From an uncultured Butyricimonas sp. (lineage in GTDB: Bacteria; Bacteroidota; Bacteroidia; Bacteroidales; Marinifilaceae): DNA of 32,919 nt. A program made the position numbers and the translations under genes. Where the stretch lies: positions 1 through 32,919 of the forward strand of contig CALUHX010000037.1 of assembly GCA_944320555.1 (NCBI GenBank), read 5' to 3'. Numbering within the stretch: position 1 is the first letter of the stretch; each line of letters begins with the position of its first letter. The notes beneath the pieces were generated by a model. That model saw only the letters and a list, made by a program, of their open reading frames with translations. It was not told the DNA's origin and made no database searches. Positions 15,147-23,652 of the stretch are shown one piece after another.

Positions 15147-16508
15147 ATGACAGCGATAAACACGACGCACTTATTGGAGACCAAGCCTGTCGGGAAATTA
15201 CTTTTGCAATATTCCATTCCCGCCATTATTGGCATGACGGTCACCTCCCTTTATAACATCATCGACAGCATTTTCATCGGCCACGGCGTGGGGCCCATGG
15301 CCATATCCGGTCTCGCCATCACCTTCCCCTTGATGAATCTTGTCATCGCTTTCTGCACCCTTTTGGGCATAGGCGGAGCCACGATTACCTCCATCTTCCT
15401 TGGGCAGAAGGACACCGCCAAGGCCACCCGTGTCCTGGGTAATGTCACGGTGCTTTGCGTGGTCACGGGTGTTTGCTTCGGAGGACTGATGCACATTTTC
15501 TTGGAGCCCATCCTCCGTTTCTTCGGGGCCAGCGACGACACTCTGCCTTACGCTTACGAGTTTATGTCCGTCCTCCTTTACGGGAACCCCTTGTCGTTCA
15601 CATTCCTTGGATTGAACCATCTGATGCGGGCCTCGGGCTATCCGAAAAAGGCCATGTGGACCTCTTTGCTCACCGTCTTCGTCAATGTCATTATCGCTCC
15701 CATTTTTATCTTTTCCTTGAAGTGGGGTATCGCAGGGGCCGCTATCGCCACGTTGATTGCCCAGGCCTGCGGATTGGTCTGGATACTTTTCCATTTTTTC
15801 AACACAAACAGTGCCGTCCATTTCAAGCGGGGCATTTTCCGCCTGGACAGACGCATCATCTCCAACATCCTTTCCATCGGCATGTCCCCCTTTCTGATGA
15901 ACCTGTGTTCCTGTTTCGTGGTGGTCATTATCAACACCAGTTTCCAAAAGTACGGCGGCGATTACGCCATCGGCGCTTACGGAATCGTGAACCGCGTCGT
16001 CATGCTTTTCGTGATGATTGAGTTGGGCCTGACCCAGGGCATGCAGCCCATCATTGGCTACAACTACGGGGCTTTGCGCATGGACCGCGTCATCCGGGCA
16101 CTTCGCTACGCCGTCACGGCCGGTGTGTCCATCATGACTTTCGGTTTTCTCATGGCCGAGGTTTTCCCCGGGGCGCTCGTCTCCCTCTTCACGGACCATC
16201 ACGAGCTTACCGACATGGCGAAAGTGGGCATGCGTATTATTTGCATCCTCTATCCTCTTGTGGGGGCGCAAATCGTCATCACCAACTTCTTCCAATCCAT
16301 CGGCAAGGCGAAAGTGTCCATCTTCCTCGCCCTCTCCCGTCAGTTGCTCTTCTTGATACCGGGACTGTTCATCCTGCCGCTTTATTTCGGCATAGACGGC
16401 GTGTGGGCGAGCCTTCCCGTGGCCGACGCCATTTCCGTCTTTGTCACGCTGGGCACGCTGCTCTATTTCTACCGCCGCGGCCTGTTCTCTTCCAAGCCGG
16501 CCTTTTGA
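15147..16508 (+). CDS. MATE family efflux transporter
   Basis: A 453-residue inner-membrane multidrug and toxin extrusion protein with the usual 12 hydrophobic segments. It starts LLETKPVGKLLLQYSIPAII, continues GMTVTSLYNIIDSIFIGHGV, and carries FGASDDTLPYAYEFMSVLLY, NHLMRASGYPKKAMWTSLLT and, at the start of the second half, LGLTQGMQPIIGYNYGA, the well-conserved MATE repeat motif. These exporters use Na+ or H+ gradients to expel cationic drugs or metabolites; substrate is not predictable. It converges with the AlkD-like gene, with 74 bases between stop codons and no strong terminator seen there. Confidence 0.95.
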   Translation: MTAINTTHLLETKPVGKLLLQYSIPAIIGMTVTSLYNIIDSIFIGHGVGPMAISGLAITFPLMNLVIAFCTLLGIGGATITSIFLGQKDTAKATRVLGNVTVLCVVTGVCFGGLMHIFLEPILRFFGASDDTLPYAYEFMSVLLYGNPLSFTFLGLNHLMRASGYPKKAMWTSLLTVFVNVIIAPIFIFSLKWGIAGAAIATLIAQACGLVWILFHFFNTNSAVHFKRGIFRLDRRIISNILSIGMSPFLMNLCSCFVVVIINTSFQKYGGDYAIGAYGIVNRVVMLFVMIELGLTQGMQPIIGYNYGALRMDRVIRALRYAVTAGVSIMTFGFLMAEVFPGALVSLFTDHHELTDMAKVGMRIICILYPLVGAQIVITNFFQSIGKAKVSIFLALSRQLLFLIPGLFILPLYFGIDGVWASLPVADAISVFVTLGTLLYFYRRGLFSSKPAF

Positions 16509-16582
16509 GCTTGTGGCGAGGACGACGGCGCGCTTGGGGAATGCGTCTGCTGGGCTTGGCGCATTGCCCGCATGGGGACGGA

Positions 16583-17206
16583 TTATCCTTTCCCGCCGCC
16601 GATGAACTTTCCCGCCAGTTTGTGCACCTGTTTCGCCCTGGGAGAGGACAAGTCCCATTTCCCCAGCTCCTCTCTCAGCACCTCCGGGAATTTTTTGCCG
16701 ATGTCCTTTAGCGCGTTTCCCACCGACTTGCGGACATATTCGCTCTCGTCCTCCTTGCGGGAGGCCAGCAGCCGTATGGCCGTCTCGGGATGTTCCTTGA
16801 AATAGGGACGGCTTGTCCATACCCGCAGACCCTCGCTGGCGGCTCTGCGCACGTTCGGCCGCTCGTCTTCCAGCCACGCCGTGATAAGCGGAAGGGCGTT
16901 CTCGTACCCGATAAGACGGCAATGGTTGTCGAAAGCCATGGCCACCACCTCCTGTACTTTCCAGCTCGGATGGCGGCTCGCTTCGTCTCGTAGAAACTCC
17001 AGGCCTTCCTTACGGTCGCAATAGCCGAGCAGGAGCACGCCCGTCTCCTGTATTTGGAAATTCTCCGATTGGTAAAGGGACATCCCCGTGTCGAGGCACT
17101 TTGCGGGGGAGTGCGTCTCGTAAAACCTCTTTGCCTCTGCCTTCACTGTTTTCAGACTGTCCTTCTCCGGAATGACCTGTGCCAGATATTTCTCGTAGTC
17201 GTTCAT
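16583..17206 (-). CDS. DNA alkylation repair protein (AlkD-like HEAT-repeat)
   Basis: A 207-residue all-helical protein resembling AlkC/AlkD DNA glycosylase relatives that excise positively charged alkylated bases without flipping them. HEAT-like repeats are visible as ENFQIQETGVLLLGYCDRK, HPSWKVQEVVAMAFDNHCR, RPNVRRAASEGLRVWTSRP and ESEYVRKSVGNALKDIGKKF. The C-terminus is short and glycine/lysine-rich. Catalytic residues were not assigned, so glycosylase activity is inference; members of the family without activity exist. It follows the 105-residue unknown gene on the same strand, but a strong terminator lies between them. Confidence 0.85.
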   Translation of the reverse strand: MNDYEKYLAQVIPEKDSLKTVKAEAKRFYETHSPAKCLDTGMSLYQSENFQIQETGVLLLGYCDRKEGLEFLRDEASRHPSWKVQEVVAMAFDNHCRLIGYENALPLITAWLEDERPNVRRAASEGLRVWTSRPYFKEHPETAIRLLASRKEDESEYVRKSVGNALKDIGKKFPEVLREELGKWDLSSPRAKQVHKLAGKFIGGGKG

Positions 17207-17234
17207 CTATTGCTCTGTTTGCGTGTTTACAAAT

Positions 17235-17262
17235 AAAAGCTTCCGGCCAACCGGAAGCTTTT
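17235..17262 (-). terminator. Intrinsic terminator of the 105-residue protein gene
   Basis: A perfect 12-bp stem, AAAAGCTTCCGG with CCGGAAGCTTTT, around a CCAA loop. On the minus strand TTTTATTTGT follows. It is 37 bases past the stop codon of the upstream gene. Confidence 0.85.
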
Positions 17263-17299
17263 GCTTATGTTCAAGGTGACGCGTGTCTGCCGCTGCGTC

Positions 17300-17617
17300 T
17301 CAGGCTCTGAGACCGTTCACTCCGCCGCAGTCGGATAGGGCTTCTTTCGTGCTGAACTCCATGAGCGGCGACACGGCCTCGCACCTCGTCGAGCTTTGAT
17401 ATTCGAACAGTTGCGCGGTGAAACGTCTGCCGCCCCGTGTCAGCACCAGCCGCAGCTTCACGTCCGTCTTGTCTTCGTCTTTGTGGCTCAATTGCATCAC
17501 GTCTTTAAATTGTTTCGTCTCCAACAGGTATTGCACCCGTGGCAGGTCGTTCGCTTCGAAAAATAATTCGAAATTGTTCTCTTCTTCCCGTTTTTTGAAA
17601 TTGACTAGCGTTTTCAT
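17300..17617 (-). CDS. Hypothetical protein, 105 residues
   Basis: I do not recognise a family. The protein is soluble, mixed alpha/beta by pattern and charged: MKTLVNFKKREEENNFELFF, then a leucine-containing helix LPRVQYLLETKQFKDVMQLS, a beta-like VKLRLVLTRGGRRFTAQLFE and a short end with two cysteines. There is no signal peptide or membrane segment. It has its own strong terminator, which supports it being a genuine gene, and the codon pattern resembles that of its neighbours. The upstream 127 bases showed no clear promoter. Confidence 0.62.
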   Translation of the reverse strand: MKTLVNFKKREEENNFELFFEANDLPRVQYLLETKQFKDVMQLSHKDEDKTDVKLRLVLTRGGRRFTAQLFEYQSSTRCEAVSPLMEFSTKEALSDCGGVNGLRA

Positions 17618-17744
17618 AGTGTGTGTAAGTTTGTTGCCGGACTACCGGCGTGTGTTTTCGTGTTTGTGAATGATAAAGAAATCCGCCTTTCGCGGGTGCC
17701 TTGGCCCCGCGAACCTACTCTTGTCGATTGTGGGGATAAGGAAA

Positions 17745-18122
17745 TCAAATGGTCAGACGGCAGAGTTTGTGAAAGTACCGTTCCGCCTTCTCGTTTCGCG
17801 CCGTCTCCTGGGCCTCTTTCGTCATGCCGGAAAGGTTGCTTTCCGCTGTTTCCTCGACAGGCGTTGCCAAATGTCGGGACAACATGCGTGCTCGCGCCGT
17901 CATCTCGTGGACTGTCAGGCGGACCGCCTCGGTCGGCGTGACAGCAGTGACTTGTAATACGGGAATTTGAAATTTTTGGGTCTCTTCGATGGCCTCCTGA
18001 AGTTCCTTCAGCTCGTGGCGCACCCGTCCCGCCTCCCGCTCGGTCATCATCAACCCTGCGGCGACGCTCGTTAGCTGGGCTATCACGAGAATCAGAAAAC
18101 TATGTAATACATACCGTGCCAT
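17745..18122 (-). CDS. Hypothetical membrane-anchored coiled-coil protein
   Basis: A protein of 125 residues (127 if the ATG at 18128 is used) with one N-terminal hydrophobic segment (about residues 4-24 from MARYVLHSFLILVIAQLTSV), either a signal anchor or signal peptide, then a charged helix REAGRVRHELKELQEAIEET likely to form a coiled coil, a short beta-like segment FQIPVLQVTAVTP, and a second long helix ending with a basic tail. No family is recognised. A well-spaced promoter directly upstream supports it. It is divergent from the lipoprotein gene at 18263, and both are envelope proteins. Confidence 0.62.
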   Translation of the reverse strand: MARYVLHSFLILVIAQLTSVAAGLMMTEREAGRVRHELKELQEAIEETQKFQIPVLQVTAVTPTEAVRLTVHEMTARARMLSRHLATPVEETAESNLSGMTKEAQETARNEKAERYFHKLCRLTI

Positions 18123-18143
18123 CGTCATAATTGTTTAACACCT

Positions 18144-18174
18144 CAAAACTACATAAAATAATTCGGATAATCAA
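18144..18174 (-). promoter_or_regulatory. Bacteroides-type promoter of the membrane-anchored protein gene
   Basis: TTG (18174-18172), 20 bases, then TAGTTTTG (18151-18144) on the minus strand, matching the Bacteroidetes consensus. Confidence 0.65.
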
Positions 18175-18213
18175 CAATATCTCCAATAAAAAAAATAATT
18201 AAAAAATATTGCC

Positions 18214-18221
18214 TATATTTG
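18214..18221 (+). promoter_or_regulatory. Possible -7 element of the lipoprotein gene
   Basis: TATATTTG lies 41 bases before the lipoprotein ATG on the plus strand, in AT-rich sequence. No TTG occurs at the usual -33 spacing. Confidence 0.45.
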
Positions 18222-18262
18222 CCCCGTTCTTTAGGATGGAATACAAACTTAAATAGGATACG

Positions 18263-18868
18263 ATGACGACACGAACAAAGACCTTGCTGCTGCTTTGCGG
18301 CTTCGCCCTTTGCCTTGCGGCCTGCGCCGCGCCCCGTTATTCACGTTGGTACGAGTCACCCAGGGGCCTCGACCTTTCCGGCGGTCATTGGCTTGTGGTG
18401 CCGGTGGAGACGGCTCTTCCCCTTGCGGACAAGGAAGCTCTCACCCGCCTCCTTGCCGGAAGCCTGCGCTCCATGCGGGGCGATTCCGTGGACCTCCTCG
18501 GCGAGGTGGCGCTCAAATACCTCTCTCCGGCCAAATTCGCTGCGGAGCTTCGGCCGGAATTGCTGGAAACCCTGAGGAAGACCACCACCTACGACTACGT
18601 GGTCACCGCCCGGGTCACTGTCCCGCGCTCCGACATGGGGACTCTTGGGGCCATTCCCGGTGTCTGGCAGAAAAACGAGGCGGAGGCCATCCTCCTCGTT
18701 TACGACGTCTCCTCCGGTGCCCGCGTCTACTGCCAGCGTGTCACTGCCGTTGTGTCTGTCGACGAGGGGGACGGCGACGTGTGGTTTGCCGCTTCGGGCC
18801 GGAAGCTCGCCCGCAAGGCGTTGAAGAAAGCTTTGGGAGGGTTGCGGCGCGGGTCTATCCTTCCGTAG
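18263..18868 (+). CDS. Hypothetical lipoprotein
   Basis: A 201-residue protein with a lipoprotein signal: hydrophobic stretch LLLLCGFALCLAACAA, with the lipobox cysteine at position 21 within LAAC. It should be lipid-anchored in the envelope. The mature part has HWLVVPVETALPLADKEALT, DYVVTARVTVPRSD and EAEAILLVYDVSSGARVYCQ, suggesting alternating beta strands and helices; the latter resembles small lipoproteins that assess periplasmic ligands, but I assign no family. The C-terminus is basic. Spacing to ferritin downstream is 95 bases, so co-transcription is uncertain. Confidence 0.7.
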   Translation: MTTRTKTLLLLCGFALCLAACAAPRYSRWYESPRGLDLSGGHWLVVPVETALPLADKEALTRLLAGSLRSMRGDSVDLLGEVALKYLSPAKFAAELRPELLETLRKTTTYDYVVTARVTVPRSDMGTLGAIPGVWQKNEAEAILLVYDVSSGARVYCQRVTAVVSVDEGDGDVWFAASGRKLARKALKKALGGLRRGSILP

Positions 18869-18963
18869 AGGAAAATTACGCCCCGCCGCCTTCCCGTGGC
18901 ATGTTTTTTGAACTTCCTTTTTTGTCACGTGAAACGGAATATTAACAATTAAACAAGAATATC

Positions 18964-19446
18964 ATGAAACTCAGTGAAAAATTAGCGAAGGCGTTCGACA
19001 AGCAAATCAACGCCGAAATGTGGTCCTCCAACCTCTATCTCTCCATGGCCCTCTACTTCCAGAAGGAAGGCATGGACGGTTTCGCCCATTGGATGAAAAA
19101 GCAGGCTGAGGAAGAAATGGAGCACGCCCACAAAATGATAGACTACGCCATTGACCGCGGTGCCGATGTCAACATCGCCCAAATCGATGCTGTCCCCACG
19201 ACTTGGGAAAACCCCATAGCCGCCTTTGAGAACGTCTACAACCACGAGTGCAAAGTCTCCGCCATGATCGACGACATGATGAACATCGCCGAGGCCGACA
19301 AAGACCACGCCACCCGTGACTTCCTCTTCTGGTTCGTCCGCGAGCAAGTCGAGGAGGAGTCCACCGCCAAGAAAATCCTCGACGACCTTAACCGCTACGG
19401 CGAGTGCCACATCGCCATCGTCGACCACGAGCTTGGCAAGCGTTGA
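18964..19446 (+). CDS. ftnA: Ferritin (non-haem, prokaryotic type)
   Basis: A 160-residue iron-storage protein forming 24-subunit cages that oxidise Fe(II) and store it as mineral. The four-helix bundle carries the ferroxidase ligands in INAEMWSSNLYLSMALYF, KQAEEEMEHAHKMIDY (Glu and His) and FVREQVEEESTAKKILDDL. It lacks the haem-binding Met of bacterioferritin and the C-terminal rubredoxin domain of rubrerythrin. Alongside rubrerythrin this points to managing iron and peroxide in an anaerobe rich in Fe-S enzymes. It converges with hndA and shares a hairpin terminator with it. Confidence 0.96.
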   Translation: MKLSEKLAKAFDKQINAEMWSSNLYLSMALYFQKEGMDGFAHWMKKQAEEEMEHAHKMIDYAIDRGADVNIAQIDAVPTTWENPIAAFENVYNHECKVSAMIDDMMNIAEADKDHATRDFLFWFVREQVEEESTAKKILDDLNRYGECHIAIVDHELGKR

Positions 19447-19473
19447 TTGCTCCCGTCTGACAATTTGTCATAA

Positions 19474-19509
19474 AAAGAGGGATGTGTCAGTTTTGACACA
19501 CCCCTCTTT
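19474..19509. terminator. Bidirectional intrinsic terminator between ferritin and hndA
   Basis: A 16-bp stem (AAAGAGGGATGTGTCA at 19474-19489 with 19494-19509, one A-C mismatch) and a GTTT loop. T runs follow on both strands, so it can end ferritin transcription on plus and the hydrogenase operon on minus. Confidence 0.85.
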
Positions 19510-19529
19510 CTTTTTGCTATGGATGAGTG

Positions 19530-20006
19530 TTATTGGAACTCTTGCAGAATCTTCTCCACGTCGCCGGGAACCACTCTTCCGTACACCTTCTCGCCGATTA
19601 GCACCACCGGCGCCAGGCCGCACGCTCCCACGCATCGCAGGCTCGACAGCGAGAACTTCCCGTCCGGGGTCGTCTCCCCCACGTTGATGTTCAGCACGCG
19701 CTTGAACTCGTCCAGCACCTTCTCCGCCCCCCGCACGTAGCACGCCGTCCCCATGCACACCGAGATAGGGTGCTCGCCCTTCGGCTCCATGGAAAAAAAC
19801 GAGTAGAAAGTCACCACCCCGTACACCTTGCTTACCGGAATGTTCAATTGGCGGGCTATAATCTCCTGCACCTCCCGCGGCAGATAGCCGAACGCCTCCT
19901 GCGCCTCGTGCAGGATGTTGATTAGCTCGCCCGGCTGGTTGCCGTGTTTGTCGCAGATACTCACCAATTGGTCCACTTTGCATTTTGCTAACTTTATCTG
20001 TGTCAT
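19530..20006 (-). CDS. hndA: NAD(P)-linked hydrogenase subunit HndA/NuoE-like ([2Fe-2S])
   Basis: A 158-residue NuoE-like subunit, last gene of the hydrogenase operon. A helical N-terminal domain (INILHEAQEAFGYLPREVQE) precedes a thioredoxin-like fold that binds [2Fe-2S] through C84, C89, C125 and C129, the classical CX4C...CX3C pattern. The segment VYGVVTFYSFFSMEPKGEHP is a strong family signature. It relays electrons between the flavin subunit HndC and the hydrogenase subunit. ATG 20006 leaves a 13-base gap from the hndD stop; an ATG at 20033 would overlap hndD by 14 bases and is less likely. Confidence 0.94.
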   Translation of the reverse strand: MTQIKLAKCKVDQLVSICDKHGNQPGELINILHEAQEAFGYLPREVQEIIARQLNIPVSKVYGVVTFYSFFSMEPKGEHPISVCMGTACYVRGAEKVLDEFKRVLNINVGETTPDGKFSLSSLRCVGACGLAPVVLIGEKVYGRVVPGDVEKILQEFQ

Positions 20007-20019
20007 ATATGGAATGCTC

Positions 20020-21792
20020 TTATTGTTCAACAAATTCTTTCCCCCGGTTGAAATAACACGTGTGCAACAGATGGTGGGCTTTCTCGCTCATCGGTTTGCC
20101 CATGAACTCCTCGTACAGCGCGATGATGTACGGATTCTCGTGCGATTTCCGGAGCCTCTTGCCGGAGTCTTCCGCGTACAAGGCTTCCGCCCTGGCCTTC
20201 AATCTTCTGGAATCGCCGTGGTGCAGGGGCTGGCCGCCGCCGCCGATGCAGCCGCCCGGACACGCCATCACCTCGATGGCGTGGTACGGGCACTCGCCGG
20301 CCCGAAGGGCCTCCATCAACCGCCGCGCGTTGCCCAGCGTGTGGGCCACCGCTACTCTCACCTCCACGCCGTTCACCTCTATCGTGGCCTCTTTCAGCCC
20401 CTCCATGCCGCGCACCTGCTTGAAGTCCACGCTGTCCAGCGTCCGTCCCGTCTGCAGCTCGTAGGCCGTCCGCAGGGCGGCCTCCATCACGCCGCCGCTC
20501 GCCCCGAAAATCACTCCGGCGCCGGTGGACTCTCCCAGCGGAGCGTCGAAATCCTCGTCCGGCAGCTGCGGGAAGTCGATGTTCGCCCGCTTGATCAGGG
20601 CCGCCAGCTCCCGCGTCGTGATGGAATAGTTCACGTCCGGGTCCCCGTCGGTCTTGAACTCCTCCCGCTCGCACTCGAACTTCTTCGCCACGCAAGGCAT
20701 CACCGACACCACCACCAGGTCCTCCCGCCGGATGCCCATCTTCTCCGCCCAGTACGTCTTCGCCACAGAACCGAACATCTGCTGCGGCGACCGCGCCGTC
20801 GACGGGTACTCCAACAGGTCGGGGAACTGCTTCTCGTAGAAGTTCACCCATCCCGGGCAGCACGACGTGATGATGGGCAGCTTCACCTCCTTGTCTCCAC
20901 CCAGGAACGCGTTCAGCCGTCCCAGCAGCTCCGTCCCTTCCTCCATGATGGTCAGGTCGGCGGCGAAGTCCGTGTCGAACACCTTGGCGAAGCCCAGTCG
21001 CCGCAACGCCGCCACCATCTTTCCTGTCACCGACGTCCCCGGCTCAAGCCCGAACTCTTCGCCCAGAGCCGCCCGCACGGCGGGAGCCGTCTGCACAATC
21101 ACCGTCTTTCCCGGAGCGGCCAGGTCGCGGAGCAGCCGCTCTGTGTGGTCGATTTCCGTCAACGCTCCCACGGGGCACACCGCCACGCATTGCCCGCAGA
21201 ACGTGCACTCCGTGTCCTTCAGGTCAAGGTCGAACGCCGGGCTCACGATGGCCCCGAACCCCCGGTTCGCGGCCCCCAGCGCGCCCACCGACTGCACCTC
21301 GTTGCACATCGTCTCGCACCGACGGCAGTAAACGCACTTGCTCATGTCGCGCCGGATGGAGGGGGAGAGGTCCACGCGGTATTCCGACCGCGCCCCTTGG
21401 AACGGAATCTCCCGTATCCCCAGCTTGATTGCCGCGGCCTGCAACTCGCAGTTGCCCGACTTCGCGCACACAAGGCAGTCCGACGGATGGTCCGACAAAA
21501 TCAGCTCCATCACCGTCCTGCGGGCGTTCAGCACCCGCATCGTGTTCGTCCGCACCTCCATCCCGTTCTCGCACCGCGTGGCGCACGACGGGGCCAGATT
21601 GCGGCGGCCCTTCACCTCCACCACGCACAGCCGGCACGACGCCGGCGCGTTCTTGACGCACAAATCTTCCAAATTCATATAGCACAAGGTCGGGATATCG
21701 ATGCCCATCCCCCGCGCCGCCTCGAGGACCGTCGTCCCCTTCGGCACGCTGACCTCGCGATTGTCTATTTTTAACGTTACATTCTCGCTCAT
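20020..21792 (-). CDS. hndD: [FeFe] hydrogenase catalytic subunit HndD/HydA-like
   Basis: A 590-residue group A [FeFe] hydrogenase that interconverts protons and H2. Domains in order: plant-type [2Fe-2S] (C37, C53, C56, C70), the His-ligated cluster motif H102-x3-C106-x2-C109-x5-C115, two [4Fe-4S] sites (C153, C156, C159, C163 and C196, C199, C202, C206), then the H-cluster domain. The three H-cluster signatures are complete: TSCCPGW (C311-C312), MPCVAKK (C367) and CPGGCIGGGGQP (C511, C515), including the proton-relay Cys 311. A small-subunit-like tail ends the protein. With HndA, HndB and HndC it should form an NAD(P)-dependent, possibly electron-bifurcating complex; bifurcation needs biochemical proof. 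The maturation genes hydEFG are not in the window. Confidence 0.97.
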   Translation of the reverse strand: MSENVTLKIDNREVSVPKGTTVLEAARGMGIDIPTLCYMNLEDLCVKNAPASCRLCVVEVKGRRNLAPSCATRCENGMEVRTNTMRVLNARRTVMELILSDHPSDCLVCAKSGNCELQAAAIKLGIREIPFQGARSEYRVDLSPSIRRDMSKCVYCRRCETMCNEVQSVGALGAANRGFGAIVSPAFDLDLKDTECTFCGQCVAVCPVGALTEIDHTERLLRDLAAPGKTVIVQTAPAVRAALGEEFGLEPGTSVTGKMVAALRRLGFAKVFDTDFAADLTIMEEGTELLGRLNAFLGGDKEVKLPIITSCCPGWVNFYEKQFPDLLEYPSTARSPQQMFGSVAKTYWAEKMGIRREDLVVVSVMPCVAKKFECEREEFKTDGDPDVNYSITTRELAALIKRANIDFPQLPDEDFDAPLGESTGAGVIFGASGGVMEAALRTAYELQTGRTLDSVDFKQVRGMEGLKEATIEVNGVEVRVAVAHTLGNARRLMEALRAGECPYHAIEVMACPGGCIGGGGQPLHHGDSRRLKARAEALYAEDSGKRLRKSHENPYIIALYEEFMGKPMSEKAHHLLHTCYFNRGKEFVEQ

Positions 21793-21826
21793 GATACTAA
21801 AACTTCCTCTGGTTTCACAATATCCT

Positions 21827-23617
21827 TCATCTCGTGCTGATGGCCTTGAACTTGCACTTCTCCAAGCACGTCCCGCACTTGATGCACTTCCCCGTGTCGA
21901 TGAAATGCGGGCTCTTCCGCTCGCCCACGATGGCGTCCACCGGGCAATTGCGCGCGCAAAGCCCGCAACCGATGCAAAGCTCCGGGTCGATGTGGAACGA
22001 CAGCAGCGCCTTGCACTTCCCTGCCGGGCACTTGTGGTCCCGGATGTGCGCCACGTACTCCTCGTAGAAATTGTTGAGCGTCGACAGCACCGGGTTCGGC
22101 GACGTCTGCCCCAGCCCGCACAAGGCCGTGTCCTTGATCACCTGGCTCAGGTTCCTCAGCGTCTCCAAATCCTCCATCGTCCCCTTCCCCTCGGTAATCT
22201 TGTCAAGCAACTCGTGCAGCCGCTTGTTCCCCACGCGGCAGGGCGTGCACTTCCCGCACGACTCCTCCACCGTGAAGTCCAGGTAGAACTTCGCCACCGA
22301 CACCATGCAGTCGTCCTCGTCCATCACAATCATTCCCCCCGAGCCCATCATCGACCCCGAGGCCACCAGATTGTCGAAATCTATCGGCACGTCCAGGTGC
22401 TTCTCCGTCAGGCAGCCGCCCGACGGGCCGCCCGTCTGCACCGCCTTGAACTTCTTCCCGTTCTTGATGCCGCCGCCGATCTCGTAAATCACCTCCCGCA
22501 GCGTCGTCCCCATCGGCACCTCGATCAGGCCCACGTTGTTGATTTTCCCCGCCAGTGCGAACACCTTCGTCCCCTTCGACCGCTCCGTCCCTATCTTGTT
22601 GAACCAGTTCGCCCCCTTCGTGATAATCACCGGGATGTTGGCGAACGTCTCCACGTTGTTCACGTTCGTCGGACGGTTCAGGTAGCCCGACTCCGCAGGG
22701 AAAGGCGGCTTCATCGTCGGCTCCCCGCGCTTCCCCTCCATCGAGTGGATAAGCGCCGTCTCCTCCCCGCACACGAAAGCCCCCGCCCCGTACCGTATCT
22801 CGATGTCGAAACAGAAATCCGTCCCGAAAATCCGCTCCCCGAGCAGCCCGTACTCCTTCGCCTGGCCGATGGCCACCTGCAGCCGGTGGATCGCCAGCGG
22901 ATACTCCGCCCGGATGTAAACCAGACCCTTCGTCGCCCCTATGCTGTAGCCACAAATCGCCATCGCCTCCACGATCGAGTGGGGGTCTCCCTCCATGATC
23001 GACCGGTCCATGAACGCCCCCGGGTCCCCCTCGTCGGCGTTGCACACCACATACTTCTGGTCGGCCTTGTACTTGCTGGCGAACTCCCACTTCGTCCCAG
23101 TCGGGAAACCGGCGCCCCCGCGGCCCCGAAGGCCCGACAGCTTCACCTCGGCGATCACCTCCTCCGGCGTCATCTCCGTCAGGCACTTCGCCAGCGCCGA
23201 GTACCCGTCGCGCGCGATGTACTCGTCGATGTTCTCCGGATTGATGAAGCCGCAGTTACGCAGCGCGATGCGCAGCTGCTTCTTGTAAAACTCCATGTGC
23301 TTCGAGTCGCTCACCGGAGCCTTCCGCTCCGGGTCCTTGTACAGCAGCCGCTCCACCTTCCGGCCCTTGATGATGTGCTCCGCCACGATTTCCTCCGCGT
23401 CCTCGGGCTTCACCTGCACGTAAAACGTGTTGTCCGGCATCACCTTCACGATCGGCCCCTTCTCGCAGAAGCCGAAACACCCCGTGGCGATCACCTGTAC
23501 CTCGTCCTCCAGATTCTTGTCCCGCAGGCACTCCTCCAGCCGCGTCATGATGTGCTGGCTGGCCGACGCCCTGCACCCCGTTCCTCCGCAAACGAGGATA
23601 TGCATCTTGTAACTCAT
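21827..23617 (-). CDS. hndC: NAD(P)H-oxidising flavoprotein subunit HndC/NuoF-like
   Basis: A 596-residue NuoF-type subunit holding FMN, NAD(P) and Fe-S clusters. The N-terminal thioredoxin-like [2Fe-2S] domain uses C10, C15, C47 and C51. The NADH/FMN core shows LSGLRGRGGAGFPTGTKWEF (glycine-rich loop from residue 164), VCNADEGDPGAFMDRSIMEG and the cluster motif SCGKCTPCRVG. The C-terminus adds two [4Fe-4S] ferredoxin motifs, CIGCGLCARNCP and CIKCGTCLEKCK, as in HydB/HndC rather than complex I NuoF. It exchanges electrons between NAD(P)H and the HndD clusters and perhaps ferredoxin. It lies 34 bases upstream of hndD and 35 bases downstream of hndB. Confidence 0.96.
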   Translation of the reverse strand: MSYKMHILVCGGTGCRASASQHIMTRLEECLRDKNLEDEVQVIATGCFGFCEKGPIVKVMPDNTFYVQVKPEDAEEIVAEHIIKGRKVERLLYKDPERKAPVSDSKHMEFYKKQLRIALRNCGFINPENIDEYIARDGYSALAKCLTEMTPEEVIAEVKLSGLRGRGGAGFPTGTKWEFASKYKADQKYVVCNADEGDPGAFMDRSIMEGDPHSIVEAMAICGYSIGATKGLVYIRAEYPLAIHRLQVAIGQAKEYGLLGERIFGTDFCFDIEIRYGAGAFVCGEETALIHSMEGKRGEPTMKPPFPAESGYLNRPTNVNNVETFANIPVIITKGANWFNKIGTERSKGTKVFALAGKINNVGLIEVPMGTTLREVIYEIGGGIKNGKKFKAVQTGGPSGGCLTEKHLDVPIDFDNLVASGSMMGSGGMIVMDEDDCMVSVAKFYLDFTVEESCGKCTPCRVGNKRLHELLDKITEGKGTMEDLETLRNLSQVIKDTALCGLGQTSPNPVLSTLNNFYEEYVAHIRDHKCPAGKCKALLSFHIDPELCIGCGLCARNCPVDAIVGERKSPHFIDTGKCIKCGTCLEKCKFKAISTR

Positions 23618-23652
23618 ACGTCCTTCCGATTAGATTGATAGATTCCACATAA

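Noticed and set aside
15198-16922. Minus-strand frame of more than 500 codons opposite the MATE gene
   Set aside because: It is antisense to a clear MATE transporter and rich in His, Gly and Asp; no family pattern.
17728-17739. TTGTGGGGATAA as a DnaA box
   Set aside because: It has an extra G relative to TGTGGATAA and stands alone.
19915-23638. Very long plus-strand open frames opposite hndA, hndD and hndC
   Set aside because: They are His/Arg/Leu-rich antisense frames of strongly identified Fe-S proteins.
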